Position numbers and translations under genes: made by a program. Positions 1 to 7,428 of a stretch of 53,489 nucleotides of DNA are shown one piece after another. Origin of the DNA: Methylorubrum aminovorans (GTDB lineage Bacteria; Pseudomonadota; Alphaproteobacteria; Rhizobiales; Beijerinckiaceae); contig NZ_BPRC01000029.1 in NCBI RefSeq assembly GCF_022179725.1, positions 1 through 53,489 of the forward strand, in the 5' to 3' direction. How positions within the stretch are numbered: the first letter of the stretch is position 1; the number at the start of each line of letters is the position of its first letter. The notes below the pieces were generated by a model. The model was not told the DNA's origin, ran no database searches, and saw nothing but the letters and a program-made list of their open reading frames with translations.

Positions 1-122
1 AACCGACAGGGCTGAAGGCATGGCATCCTCCATCACAAGCCCACCCAGTGAATCACACGCCAGCCAGATCGCCTACCCCAAGTGATTCAACCCGCTAGGG
101 CACGGCTCTAGGTTGTGTTGGG

Positions 123-437
123 CTACTCCGCGCTTCGGTCCTCAGGTTGGTGCCCCTGATTCACTTCGGCTTCTAACCTGTACTTTAATTCGTGAAGCAA
201 ATTGTAGAGGTTGTTCCACTGCCCCTTAAGCCGACCTGCGTCCGACATGCGCAGCACGCCTTCGAGGACGGGCAGGATCTCTTCCGCCTCGGGTAAGGGT
301 GGATAGTGCATCTCCAGCGTCATCAGAATCTCGGCGTTCATTGAACGCCCCTGCTCTCTGGCTGCGCGCTCGATGCGGTCCTTCAGATCCTGAGGAAGGC
401 GAAGCTTGTACTGCGGGTCGGTGCGCGTGTCGGCCAT
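123..437 (-). CDS. Arc-family ribbon-helix-helix DNA-binding protein
   Basis: A 104-residue protein. Residues 9-15 (QYKLRLP) look like the DNA-reading beta strand of an Arc repressor, followed by two helices (about 16-27 and 31-44) with the typical R-S-M-N-A-E-I turn. A second helical part (about 70-92) may serve oligomerisation. I chose the ATG at 437 because the family begins just before the beta strand; an upstream in-frame extension to 539 would run through the operator-like repeats. It is divergent from a second RHH gene at 525, an arrangement like a prophage repressor switch. Its role as element repressor is inferred. Confidence 0.75.
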   Translation of the reverse strand: MADTRTDPQYKLRLPQDLKDRIERAAREQGRSMNAEILMTLEMHYPPLPEAEEILPVLEGVLRMSDAGRLKGQWNNLYNLLHELKYRLEAEVNQGHQPEDRSAE

Positions 438-525
438 ATCGCCATCAATGCCGCAAATGGGTCCTTGACGAAACTGGACCCAACGGGTACGTTTCAATGC
501 ACCCAATGGGTCCTTGAGGGTGTGA
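437..525. promoter_or_regulatory. Operator-like repeats between divergent RHH genes
   Basis: The 87-base gap between the two divergent start codons contains a 13-base direct repeat, AATGGGTCCTTGA, at 456-468 and 505-517, and an inverted copy of its core, GGACCC, at 476-481. Three GGGTCC/GGACCC half-sites in so short a gap are what would be expected for binding of one or both flanking Arc-type repressors. The repeats are seen directly; the binding is inference. Confidence 0.6.
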
Positions 526-758
526 TGCCGTGCAGACATTCAGCGCAGTTCAAACTTCGCATCCCTGCCGATGTAAAAGCATTTTTGGCTGCCGAGGCTG
601 CGAAAAACGCTAGCTCACAGAGCAGCGAAATCGTCAGGGCCGTTCGCGAGCGGATGGAAAGGAACAAGCCGACGACGGGGGAGAGCTTGCAGGCAAAAGC
701 CCCCGCCGCCGGTCCTAACGACACCCCCTTGCAGGGCGGCCCCGAAATCCACGGCTAG
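525..758 (+). CDS. Second Arc-type ribbon-helix-helix protein
   Basis: A 77-residue protein with QFKLRIP near the start (beta strand), then helices covering about residues 15-46, including the SSQSSEIVRAV segment equivalent to Arc helix B. The tail (about 47-77) is Pro/Gly-rich and probably disordered. The ATG at 525 is preferred because the domain begins immediately after it; a frame open back to 465 would add residues encoded by the operator repeats. It lies 12 bases upstream of the antirepressor gene and probably shares its transcript. Function as Cro-like counterpart of the 123-437 protein is inferred. Confidence 0.7.
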   Translation: MPCRHSAQFKLRIPADVKAFLAAEAAKNASSQSSEIVRAVRERMERNKPTTGESLQAKAPAAGPNDTPLQGGPEIHG

Positions 759-770
759 GAGACGCCGCAG

Positions 771-1499
771 ATGGAACAGCATACCACATCCAATCATCCA
801 CCCGCGATCCTCGGCGCGATGCCGCCCACGATGTCGAGCAAGGAGATCGCCGAACGGACAGGGAAGCGCCACGATCACGTCATGCGAGACATCCGCGCTA
901 TGCTGGAAGGGCTTAGTGCCGACGCCCCCAGTTTTGGGGCCGTATATCGGGATGCGAAAGGCGAGACGCGCCCCTGCTTCAACCTCCCCAAGCGCGAGTG
1001 CCTGATCCTCGTCTCGGGCTACAGCGTCGAGCTTCGCGCCGCGATCATCGACCGCTGGCAGGAGTTGGAGGCGCGCGCGACTCAGCCCCGGTTCGTCCTC
1101 GACCCGTCCGACCCGAAGGTGATGCTCGCGGTCTTCGACCACCTCCAGAAGCAGGTGGCGGAGAAGGACGAGGTCATCGCCACGCAGGGCGTGCAGGTGA
1201 AGAAGCTGGAGCGCCTGGAGGGTGCCAAGGGCTCCATGTGCATCACGGATGCCGCCAAGACCCTTGGCACCGGCCGGGACGCTCTCTTCGCCCGGCTGCA
1301 GGCGGAGCGCTGGATCTTCAAGCGGGCCGGCAACAAGAACTGGCTCGCCTACGACGACAAGCGCCGCTCCGGCTACCTGGAGCACGACGACCACCTCTAC
1401 ACGGACAACGAGGGGCGCGAGCGCGTCGCCACGCGGGTGCTCGTTACGGCGAAGGGGCTGGTGAAGCTCGCCGAGGTCCTGAACCGGCCGCTGCACTGA
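771..1499 (+). CDS. Rha/KilAC-type phage antirepressor
   Basis: A 242-residue two-domain protein. Residues about 20-95 resemble the Rha regulatory domain (MSSKEIAERTGKRHDHVMRD, then an aromatic-rich PCFNLPKRECLILVSGY segment). Residues about 115-240 match the KilAC DNA-binding domain of phage antirepressors (CITDAAKTLGTGRDALFARL, then WIFKRAGNKNWLAY). Proteins of this make-up relieve prophage repression in lambdoid and related phages. It follows the RHH gene closely, so the three genes form a regulatory module at the left of the region seen here. Recognition is good; the target is not known. Confidence 0.85.
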   Translation: MEQHTTSNHPPAILGAMPPTMSSKEIAERTGKRHDHVMRDIRAMLEGLSADAPSFGAVYRDAKGETRPCFNLPKRECLILVSGYSVELRAAIIDRWQELEARATQPRFVLDPSDPKVMLAVFDHLQKQVAEKDEVIATQGVQVKKLERLEGAKGSMCITDAAKTLGTGRDALFARLQAERWIFKRAGNKNWLAYDDKRRSGYLEHDDHLYTDNEGRERVATRVLVTAKGLVKLAEVLNRPLH

Positions 1500-1879
1500 G
1501 CGTCTGATGGACGGTCTGCCGGTCTCGTCCAGTGCCGCGCCGAATCGAGACGGCCGGGCCGACTAGCAGATTCCTTTGCGACAGTCTGGGTGAAATTCAC
1601 CCCAAACTTGGGGGACGATTCACCCAGACTGCCGCGGGCGAACGGGGCATCATCCTAACGGTTACGCAAAGGACGTAGCGGCCTCCGCGCGGCCAAGCTC
1701 ACCGTCGGAGGAAGCCGCTACGACCTCGACCCCGGTGATGAAACTGCCTGTCATCTCGGATGAGGTTGAACCTTTTTTGAATGAGCTTGCGTCGGCAGCC
1801 GCAGGCAAAAGAGAGCAGCCCGGCGCGTATCCCGTCACCGCGCCGGATCGAGACCCTCAAGATCGAAGGACCGATCCCG
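1500..1879. other. Non-coding stretch with two hairpins and TTCACCC sites
   Basis: No convincing gene between the antirepressor and the next start. It contains a perfect 13-base inverted repeat at 1582-1594 and 1619-1631, which carries three copies of TTCACCC (one inverted at 1588-1594, two direct at 1596-1602 and 1619-1625). A second hairpin has 8-base arms GTAGCGGC (1675-1682) and GCCGCTAC (1714-1721) with an inner CTCCG/CGGAG pair. The first looks like an operator cluster or a terminator without a T run; the second could be an mRNA leader structure. Confidence 0.5.
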
Positions 1880-2347
1880 ATGGCTTCCGCCAGCGATTGC
1901 ACACGCACGCCTTCTTCAGGAGGCCCCGTCACCCGCGCCATCGCTGCGGTCCGGGAGAAGGGCTACGACGACACGATCGAGCGGATGCTGACGGACGGCG
2001 ATGCCACCCGGCAGAACCTGAGCGCGCTCAGCATCGGCGGCCTCTACAGTCTGTTCCAGGCCCACGAGACCGCCTCGCTCGCCTTCATGCACAAGGCCAA
2101 CGCACCGTGCGCTGGAGCCGACGTGCTGTCGTCAAAGCTCCTCGATGAGATCGCCGACCATCATCATCGCGGCCAGGAAGCGGTCATCGCCGAAATCGAG
2201 CAACGCCAGCCGAACGACAGCCTCGACCGGGCGATCCGCTTCAAACTGCTCGGTGCCTGGTATGCGGGCAGCGAGGATTGGAACGCCGTCGCCCGGCTTG
2301 CCGCGGAAGCTGGGGCCACCAGCCAACCAGACGCTCAGAGGTCGTAA
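1880..2347 (+). CDS. Hypothetical protein of the mobile element
   Basis: A 155-residue, probably all-alpha soluble protein that I do not recognise. The start at 1880 is chosen for the GAAGGA ribosome-binding site 8-13 bases upstream; the frame is open further upstream. Helical segments run about 17-38, 50-72 and 82-108, with a histidine cluster (DHHHRGQE) near residue 93. It lies between the regulatory module and the coupled cluster at 2532, transcribed in the same direction. No transmembrane or signal sequence is seen. Confidence 0.55.
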   Translation: MASASDCTRTPSSGGPVTRAIAAVREKGYDDTIERMLTDGDATRQNLSALSIGGLYSLFQAHETASLAFMHKANAPCAGADVLSSKLLDEIADHHHRGQEAVIAEIEQRQPNDSLDRAIRFKLLGAWYAGSEDWNAVARLAAEAGATSQPDAQRS

Positions 2348-2406
2348 GAGGCCCGTCGGCAACCCGTCTCCTGTGGACAGCCAGGAAGCCTAGTTGAGCC
2401 GTGTTT

Positions 2407-2442
2407 CCCTTAAAGGGATTGACCATATGCCCCTTATAGGGG
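2407..2442. promoter_or_regulatory. Two tandem palindromes upstream of the unknown-gene cluster
   Basis: CCCTTAAAGGG at 2407-2417 and CCCCTTATAGGGG at 2430-2442 are near-identical palindromes with centres 24 bases apart, on the same DNA face, about 90 bases before the first gene of the 2532-5713 cluster. They look like a cooperative operator, probably overlapping the cluster promoter. The binding protein is unknown; an element-encoded RHH repressor is possible, although its own operators have a different core (GGGTCC). Confidence 0.55.
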
Positions 2443-2531
2443 AATTTACATTATCGTCGAACAGCGAGATGAAGCGGCCCCCGCCGGTCTGGACCACCGA
2501 CGGAGGCCTGTAGCCCCACCTCACACATCGG

Positions 2532-3968
2532 ATGAATGTCATGCTGCAGGACCTGTCCCGCAATCGCACCCCCATGCCCGCTGCGCAACCGCCGGCCGGC
2601 GCCGCCAGATCCAAGCCGCGACGTGCGCGAGCCGAGGCTGGGATCGGTCGGATGCTCTCAGAGCCCGCGTTGCCGTCGCCCGGGTCCCCCGAGGCCATAG
2701 CGGCTTGGCGTGCCGCCTGCACCGAGTTCGACCGCCGCACACACATCGGCGACGATGAGTTCAACCGCCTGCGCATCGGCGACACGGTGGCGCTCTGGAC
2801 GCCCGACAAGGTTCGCAGCGCCATCTCCAGCGACTTCTCGGGCGCTGCGTCGAGCGACGAAGCGCTTGCAATGGCCCGCCAGACCCGCGCCGAACTGCAG
2901 GATCTGCTCGTGCTGACGATACGGCGCGACCTGCGATTCGAGGAGGCTGCGAGAGACACCCGCATCCATGAGATGTTCGAACTGGCCTATCCCGACGAGG
3001 TCGCTCCGCCTGCGGATGTCGATGCGGAGGAGGGCGCTGATCCGATTCTCGCGGTGATCGCCAATCACAAAGCGGCCTACGCCGCGTGGCTGCCGCATCT
3101 ACGGGCGGTCTCCGAAACGCTGCAAACCGATCCTGCTTTCACCGCGCTGGAAGCGGCGGCCGAAGCGCCGGAGAAGCGAGAAGCCGACGCTTACGCATCG
3201 CTGGCCGAAGTCTCGCCGACCACACTCGCGGGGCTCGTTGCCCTGGCCGACTACCTGCCCGGCGCGCTCCTACGCAACGCTGTCGTCGGCGCCGACAATG
3301 ATGCAATGAAGGCGCTCAGCGCCATGTGTTCAGCCGTCAAAGCCCTTCTAGGGGATGACATCGGGCTCAATGCAGCTCTGCATGAGCGTAGGGCTCGTGC
3401 GGACGAATTCCTGTCCGAGATGGAGCGCGACGGCTTCCTACCGTACCCTGCTGATAACCCTCGTTGCTTGTTGGCGACCAACTACGCGATCCGGTACGAG
3501 GCCGAGCGGCTGCTCGCTATCGCGCAGAGCGCATACGATCGACGCGCCAACGCCTATGCAGGCTTCCCAACGGCCGAACGCGATCGCCACCTCAAGCGGC
3601 TTCGGGCGGAGTACCGCCTGGATCAACTGGCTGCCGTCGTGCACGAGTCGCCGATAGCTCCCTCGAAGCTCACGGACGAAATCCTGGCGAGCTGGCGGGA
3701 GTGGGCCAACGACCCCGGGCACTTCGACGAAGAAGAAAACGAAGCAACGCGGGCGTTGAGCGAGAAGCGTTACGCGCTGATCGATGCCGCCGAGGCCCTT
3801 CCTGCGACGCAAGAGAACCTGCCAGCGAAGACGCTCGCCCTCGCGTGGTTAGAATACGTCGATCTCTGGCGGAACGGACAAGCGCGGGACGAATACGGCA
3901 CGGACGGCCGGCTTGCCCTCGACATCGACACGGCCATCAGCGGCCGGACCCTGCTCAAGGGATACTGA
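2532..3968 (+). CDS. Large hypothetical protein heading the coupled cluster
   Basis: A 478-residue predicted soluble, mainly helical protein without signal or membrane segment. The N-terminal 50 residues are Pro/Arg-rich. Residues about 170-240 form a module beginning DPILAVIANH and ending PTTLAGL; the same arrangement recurs in the 130-residue product at 4902-5294, so the two proteins share a domain. I recall such modules in unknown proteins of Rhizobiales integrative elements, but no function. ATG at 2532 is used; ATG at 2541 is possible. It is followed after 3 bases by the next gene. Confidence 0.7.
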   Translation: MNVMLQDLSRNRTPMPAAQPPAGAARSKPRRARAEAGIGRMLSEPALPSPGSPEAIAAWRAACTEFDRRTHIGDDEFNRLRIGDTVALWTPDKVRSAISSDFSGAASSDEALAMARQTRAELQDLLVLTIRRDLRFEEAARDTRIHEMFELAYPDEVAPPADVDAEEGADPILAVIANHKAAYAAWLPHLRAVSETLQTDPAFTALEAAAEAPEKREADAYASLAEVSPTTLAGLVALADYLPGALLRNAVVGADNDAMKALSAMCSAVKALLGDDIGLNAALHERRARADEFLSEMERDGFLPYPADNPRCLLATNYAIRYEAERLLAIAQSAYDRRANAYAGFPTAERDRHLKRLRAEYRLDQLAAVVHESPIAPSKLTDEILASWREWANDPGHFDEEENEATRALSEKRYALIDAAEALPATQENLPAKTLALAWLEYVDLWRNGQARDEYGTDGRLALDIDTAISGRTLLKGY

Positions 3969-3971
3969 GCC

Positions 3972-4211
3972 GTGACCGAGATCTGCATCCTGAACTTCGC
4001 GCGGCCCGTTGATCGAGCCGCCCTTCGCCGCCGCGTCGAGCTTGCGATCGAGCAGGCCGTCGACATCACCGCCCGCCTCATCGCCTTCCTCGACGATCTG
4101 GACGGGGACGTTGAAGCCGAAGACGACGGCATTGCGGAGCCGACGCTCGCCGCCTTGATCACGGGCGACACGCAGATCCGCTGGGCCGGCTTCGAGGGAG
4201 AGGCGGCATGA
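3972..4211 (+). CDS. Small hypothetical protein, coupled
   Basis: 79 residues from a GTG start 3 bases after the previous stop, and overlapping the next gene by the four bases ATGA. The N-terminal half is basic and helical (VDRAALRRRVELAIEQAV), the C-terminal half acidic. No recognised domain. Its position inside a strictly coupled series, rather than its sequence, is the argument that it is expressed. Confidence 0.6.
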   Translation: MTEICILNFARPVDRAALRRRVELAIEQAVDITARLIAFLDDLDGDVEAEDDGIAEPTLAALITGDTQIRWAGFEGEAA

Positions 4212-4657
4212 GCGCCACCTCCACCGAACGCCCGATCCGCGGCGTTAACGTCGTGGTCCTCTCCGACGGACGGGAGGTCCATCTCGACGACATCACCACG
4301 GCCGCCGAGGGTCAGACAATCCTCGACGACCTCGATGGCGCGATCCTCGGCATCGAGGATCAACTCGCCTTCGACGACGGCCGCAACGGTCCGGTCTGGC
4401 GCAAGCGTGCCGAGATGGCCCTGAAGAAGAAGCGCCGTCAGCGGCCGGGCCTGCAGCAGCGGATCGGCGATCTGCGCAGGGCGGAGAAGCGAGCCGCCCA
4501 ACCCGAGCCCGCCACCTCGCACAAGGATGCGAAGCGCAAGGCCTTCATCGACGCGGCCGAAGAACTGCTGTCACCAGAGGTCTTCACGGAGGTGTGGACG
4601 CGCGCCGCCGAGCGGGTGCCTGCCGCCTTCGCCGACACGAACGGGAGGGTGTCATGA
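4208..4657 (+). CDS. Hypothetical protein with basic middle segment, coupled
   Basis: 149 residues. The start overlaps the previous stop (ATGA at 4208-4211). Residues about 10-60 form a compact acidic domain beginning with beta-type segments (GVNVVVLSDGREVHLDDI); residues about 64-90 are strongly basic (KKKRRQRPG) and could bind nucleic acid. The C-terminal helix resembles nothing I can name. Its stop overlaps the next start. Function unknown; nucleic-acid binding is only a guess from charge. Confidence 0.65.
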   Translation: MSATSTERPIRGVNVVVLSDGREVHLDDITTAAEGQTILDDLDGAILGIEDQLAFDDGRNGPVWRKRAEMALKKKRRQRPGLQQRIGDLRRAEKRAAQPEPATSHKDAKRKAFIDAAEELLSPEVFTEVWTRAAERVPAAFADTNGRVS

Positions 4658-4905
4658 GCGGCACCGTGGATGCGCTCGGCCGCGTCTGGTCACACGACGC
4701 TTTGGACCGCCTCGTGGCAGATCCAGAGGTGCAACACGTCGTCCGAGCCGCGAAGGCCATCCTCTATCCAGCACCTGGGCGGTTTGCTCAGCGATCCTAC
4801 GAGGCTTGGGCAAAACGGGAGGGGCGCTCAAAGCCCGGCATCGCCCTGCTGTTCCTGCTCTGCTTGCGCTCGAAACAGTGGGATCACCTCGGAGGCCGGC
4901 CATGA
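4654..4905 (+). CDS. Small hypothetical protein, coupled
   Basis: 83 residues, ATG overlapping the preceding stop and stop overlapping the following ATG (ATGA at 4902-4905). A GGGAGGGTG stretch ending about 5 bases upstream serves as a ribosome-binding site. The protein has a hydrophobic segment (IALLFLLCLRS) near residue 65 that is too short and charged at its ends for a clear membrane anchor. No known domain. Confidence 0.6.
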   Translation: MSGTVDALGRVWSHDALDRLVADPEVQHVVRAAKAILYPAPGRFAQRSYEAWAKREGRSKPGIALLFLLCLRSKQWDHLGGRP

Positions 4906-5294
4906 ACATCGTGTCGGACCCGGTCTTCGCCGCGATAGCCAGGGTGGACGAGGCTCGGCGCGAACACCTCGCCGCCCTCGACGGCTTGGATGAGGACAAC
5001 GATGTGCAGATGTGCCGAGCCAACGCTGCGGCCGATGCAGAGACGAAGGCCTTCGAGCAGCTGACGCGGGTCATGCCGACGACGCTGGCCGGCCTGCAGT
5101 CCCTGGTCGAGCGCTATGCCAGCGAGGCTGAGAAGACCGAGTGCTGGTCGGCTGGGGGCGGCTACCTGCGCCACATCGGTCGAGTGCTGGCATGTGAATC
5201 GAAACGCCCTTTTTGGCCCTCTGAACGGCAATTTCCTGAGGCGCGACAGGATGTTGTCCGACTGACTCCGGATCGGGTTGGAGGGTCGCTATGA
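4902..5294 (+). CDS. Hypothetical protein sharing the PTTLAGL module
   Basis: 130 residues. It starts with SDPVFAAIARV (residues 5-15) and has PTTLAGL at 59-65, the same pair of blocks found 59 residues apart in the 478-residue protein at 2532. Between them lies a helix rich in A, E and R. It is therefore a stand-alone version of the internal domain of the cluster's first protein. Start and stop both overlap neighbours by ATGA. A structural partner or competitor of the larger protein is possible but not shown. Confidence 0.7.
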   Translation: MNIVSDPVFAAIARVDEARREHLAALDGLDEDNDVQMCRANAAADAETKAFEQLTRVMPTTLAGLQSLVERYASEAEKTECWSAGGGYLRHIGRVLACESKRPFWPSERQFPEARQDVVRLTPDRVGGSL

Positions 5295-5713
5295 CGATCC
5301 CCTCCATCGCGGACGTCACCGCGGCTTGGCACAGCCTTCCGTCCGAGAAGCGCGACTTCATCGGCATCCTAGTCGTCGACATGGTGCTTCAGGGCTTCAT
5401 CTCGGGCGAGGCCTACATCGTCGGCGAGCAGTTGGAGGATCTGGCCGTGCTCGACGAAGACGTCCGCGGCAACGCCAAGTGCGCCGAGGACGAACTTCTC
5501 ACGACCCTGACGCAGGTGGTCGAGGCCGCCCTGCCGGAACTGTTCGGCGCGGACGGCGAAAACCCGGTATGGTGCGACAATCCAGGGCCGCGGCCAGGAC
5601 AACAAGTAGCAGATGCCTCGCCGCTAGAGCCGTTGTTCACTCACCGCCCTGCGAATGCTGCTAGGTGCACCGGCTCGTCATCAACGGCGGAGCGGGCGGG
5701 GTTGGCGCTTTGA
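5291..5713 (+). CDS. Last hypothetical gene of the coupled cluster
   Basis: 140 residues from the ATG overlapping the previous stop. Residues 1-95 look like a folded, acidic helical domain; the last 40 residues are low in structure and overlap, tail to tail, the PilZ gene encoded on the other strand (5661-5713). That overlap suggests the 3' end of this gene may have been altered by a join in the element. No recognised family. Confidence 0.6.
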   Translation: MTIPSIADVTAAWHSLPSEKRDFIGILVVDMVLQGFISGEAYIVGEQLEDLAVLDEDVRGNAKCAEDELLTTLTQVVEAALPELFGADGENPVWCDNPGPRPGQQVADASPLEPLFTHRPANAARCTGSSSTAERAGLAL

Positions 5714-5996
5714 AGGCACCCCACGCACCATTCGATCGGCACACGTCCGGAATGAATTTGAGGCCGTGGATTTGTCCGTCTGACCAGGCAGTCCAACACG
5801 CCTTGGCAAGCCTGAGGCTCGGTATGCTCAAGATGAGATTCGCGGGCAGCTTCGTTCTAAAATCCATACGAACGACTGCCCCATGTTCAGTGTGGCCCCA
5901 AACCAAGCAATCCCTCCAATCGGGCGAGTCAGGAAGGATTATACTACCGCATCTAGCTGCAAGCGAACGGGTCGTTCTCCTGCGCTTATCTAGCAT
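5661..5996 (-). CDS. PilZ-domain protein
   Basis: A 111-residue protein recognised by the PilZ pattern: an N-terminal RRRTTR segment (residues 5-10), then D-C-L-V, a G-A-V-V-R strand and a closing W-S-D-G-x-x-H-G-L-K-F strand near residue 80. PilZ domains bind cyclic di-GMP through RxxxR and (D/N)xSxxG. Here RRRTTR fits the first motif, but the second is degenerate (GHTEHGA), so nucleotide binding is uncertain. AGGAGG lies 6 bases before the ATG, supporting expression. Such short PilZ proteins are numerous in Methylobacterium. The last 25 residues are Pro-rich and overlap the 5291 gene. Confidence 0.65.
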   Translation of the reverse strand: MLDKRRRTTRSLAARCGSIILPDSPDWRDCLVWGHTEHGAVVRMDFRTKLPANLILSIPSLRLAKACWTAWSDGQIHGLKFIPDVCRSNGAWGAFKAPTPPAPPLMTSRCT

Positions 5997-6325
5997 TGCA
6001 GGCCTCCTGACTAAGCTAAAGCTGCGAATCTACATCACATCACAACCCCGCGATTTTACTTGTGGTTGCTCAGACCGGGCTGAATCCCTGGAAACGGTTA
6101 ACGGAGTTGCAGCGTGAGCGCCGTCGAGAATGGGGAGCGGGCCTGCCCGGTGATCGCGGGCTTACGCGCCGTCATCTCCAAACATTCGAACAACGGTAAC
6201 GCCTTCGAGATGACGCTCCGATCACTCGCCGAGCGCGAAGCGCCGACTGCCCATTGGGCGAGGGCATGGTCAGGCAAAAAGGTCACTGCCGCCGCTCGAC
6301 CGCCGACCATGCACCTGAGCGCTGG
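5997..6325. other. Gap without a supported gene
   Basis: Open frames exist on both strands, but none shows a domain or a convincing ribosome-binding site. Base composition is lower in GC than the flanks. I see nothing identifiable here beyond the ribosome-binding site of the PilZ gene at 6002-6008. Confidence 0.4.
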
Positions 6326-6556
6326 CTACCGACCAAACTCCTCATCGGCCAACCACAACTCCAACGGAGCTGCTCTGCCCCCTAGGTCGATAACAACTTG
6401 TCTGAAGCTCGCCTCACCCGACGCACCAGGCTTTGGCATGGAAACCTTGTCCCCAATTGCACGAATGATCCCATGCAACTCAAATGAGCCAAAGGCAATA
6501 TCGACAGTTGTTCCTAGGAGAGAAGAACAACTGATATCAGCGGCTTTCTCGGACAT
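6326..6556 (-). CDS. Small hypothetical protein
   Basis: 76 residues with alternating hydrophobic strands (TTVDIAFGSFELHGII and FRQVVIDLGG) that look like a real small beta-rich fold. The plus-strand frame through the same bases gives a less protein-like sequence, so I prefer the minus strand. Ribosome-binding site weak. It is flanked by the PilZ gene on the same strand and may be element cargo. No family recognised. Confidence 0.45.
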   Translation of the reverse strand: MSEKAADISCSSLLGTTVDIAFGSFELHGIIRAIGDKVSMPKPGASGEASFRQVVIDLGGRAAPLELWLADEEFGR

Positions 6557-6779
6557 ACTTGATCAACGAAACGCTCGCGCAGAGCGATCCAGCTGGAGGT
6601 CAGCGATGTTTAACGAGGGCTTACTCAATCGAACACTCAGGACCACACGAACGAATGGTCCGGTCTGATGGTCGCCCAGCGGATCGCAGTCGCCCAGCGC
6701 CACGCCCGCTCTATGCGACGCTGCATCTATGACTGCACCGCGCTCGGCCGCGCGGCCACGGCAAGGGAGGGGCAAGCCG

Positions 6780-6938
6780 ATGGCTGAGACCGCGCCCCTC
6801 TTCGCCATGGCGGCGGCAGCGCTCGTCTGGGCTGCCATCGCAGCTGTCATGCTCGCCTTCGCGATCCACCAGGCGCGCAAGTACCTGCGCCGCCGTCCGG
6901 CGCTCAACCGTGAGGAGACCGACCGTCATGGCGCCTGA
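6780..6938 (+). CDS. Small single-span membrane protein
   Basis: 52 residues beginning MAETAPLFAMAAAALVWAAI: one hydrophobic segment of about 22 residues (7-28) followed by a basic tail (RKYLRRRP), so probably N-out/C-in. GGGAGGGG lies about 8-15 bases before the ATG. The end overlaps the start of the HD-domain gene by 11 bases, so the two are likely translated together. Function unknown. Confidence 0.55.
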   Translation: MAETAPLFAMAAAALVWAAIAAVMLAFAIHQARKYLRRRPALNREETDRHGA

Positions 6939-7428
6939 TAAGAGCCCCGCCGCTGAGACCTTCGCCCGCCGCGTCCACGCTGGGCAGGTCGACAAAGGTG
7001 GCGCGCCCTACACCGGGCATCTCGGGCGGGTCGCCGCCCGCGCTCACGCGCATGCCGAGGCGCTGGGCCTGCCGCGCCAGCACGCCGAATGGTGCCAGCA
7101 GGTCGGTTGGCTGCACGACACGATCGAGGACACCGACGTAACGGCCGACGTCCTTCTAGACGCCGGCTTTGATCCCGCGGTCGTGCAGGCCGTCCAGTTG
7201 CTCACCCGGCCCACGGGGAAGCCCTACCTCGAATGCGTCGCCGCCATTATTGCAAGCGGCGACCGGCTCGCGATGATCGTCAAGCTCAGCGACAACGAGG
7301 ACAACCTCGACCCGGCGCGGGCCCTGCCCGACGCCCCGCGCGCGCTCGCGGAACGCTACCGGCAGTCGGCCCAAATGCTCCACGCCGCCCTTGCCCCCAA
7401 CACGACAGGGAGAACGGATCGTGGGTGA
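6928..7428 (+). CDS. HD-domain phosphohydrolase (SpoT/RelA hydrolase-like)
   Basis: 166 residues. Early FARRVHAGQVDKGGAPYTGH matches the first helix region and first His of small HD proteins related to the (p)ppGpp hydrolase domain. WLHDTIEDT (about residues 56-64) is the HD motif plus the conserved ED pair, and KLSDNEDN later supplies the last metal Asp. So the metal-binding residues are present. Small HD hydrolases may cleave alarmones or nucleotides; the substrate cannot be told. GAGGAG lies about 10 bases before the ATG. Within the element it sits directly before the excisionase-like gene. Confidence 0.75.
   Translation: MAPDKSPAAETFARRVHAGQVDKGGAPYTGHLGRVAARAHAHAEALGLPRQHAEWCQQVGWLHDTIEDTDVTADVLLDAGFDPAVVQAVQLLTRPTGKPYLECVAAIIASGDRLAMIVKLSDNEDNLDPARALPDAPRALAERYRQSAQMLHAALAPNTTGRTDRG

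Noticed and set aside
5665..6117. Plus-strand frame opposite the PilZ-like gene
   Set aside because: No recognised domain, no good ribosome-binding site; the minus strand shows a PilZ pattern and AGGAGG.
6114..6668. Plus-strand frame of 184 codons
   Set aside because: Sequence looks non-natural after the first 60 residues and overlaps a more protein-like minus-strand gene; kept open but not annotated.
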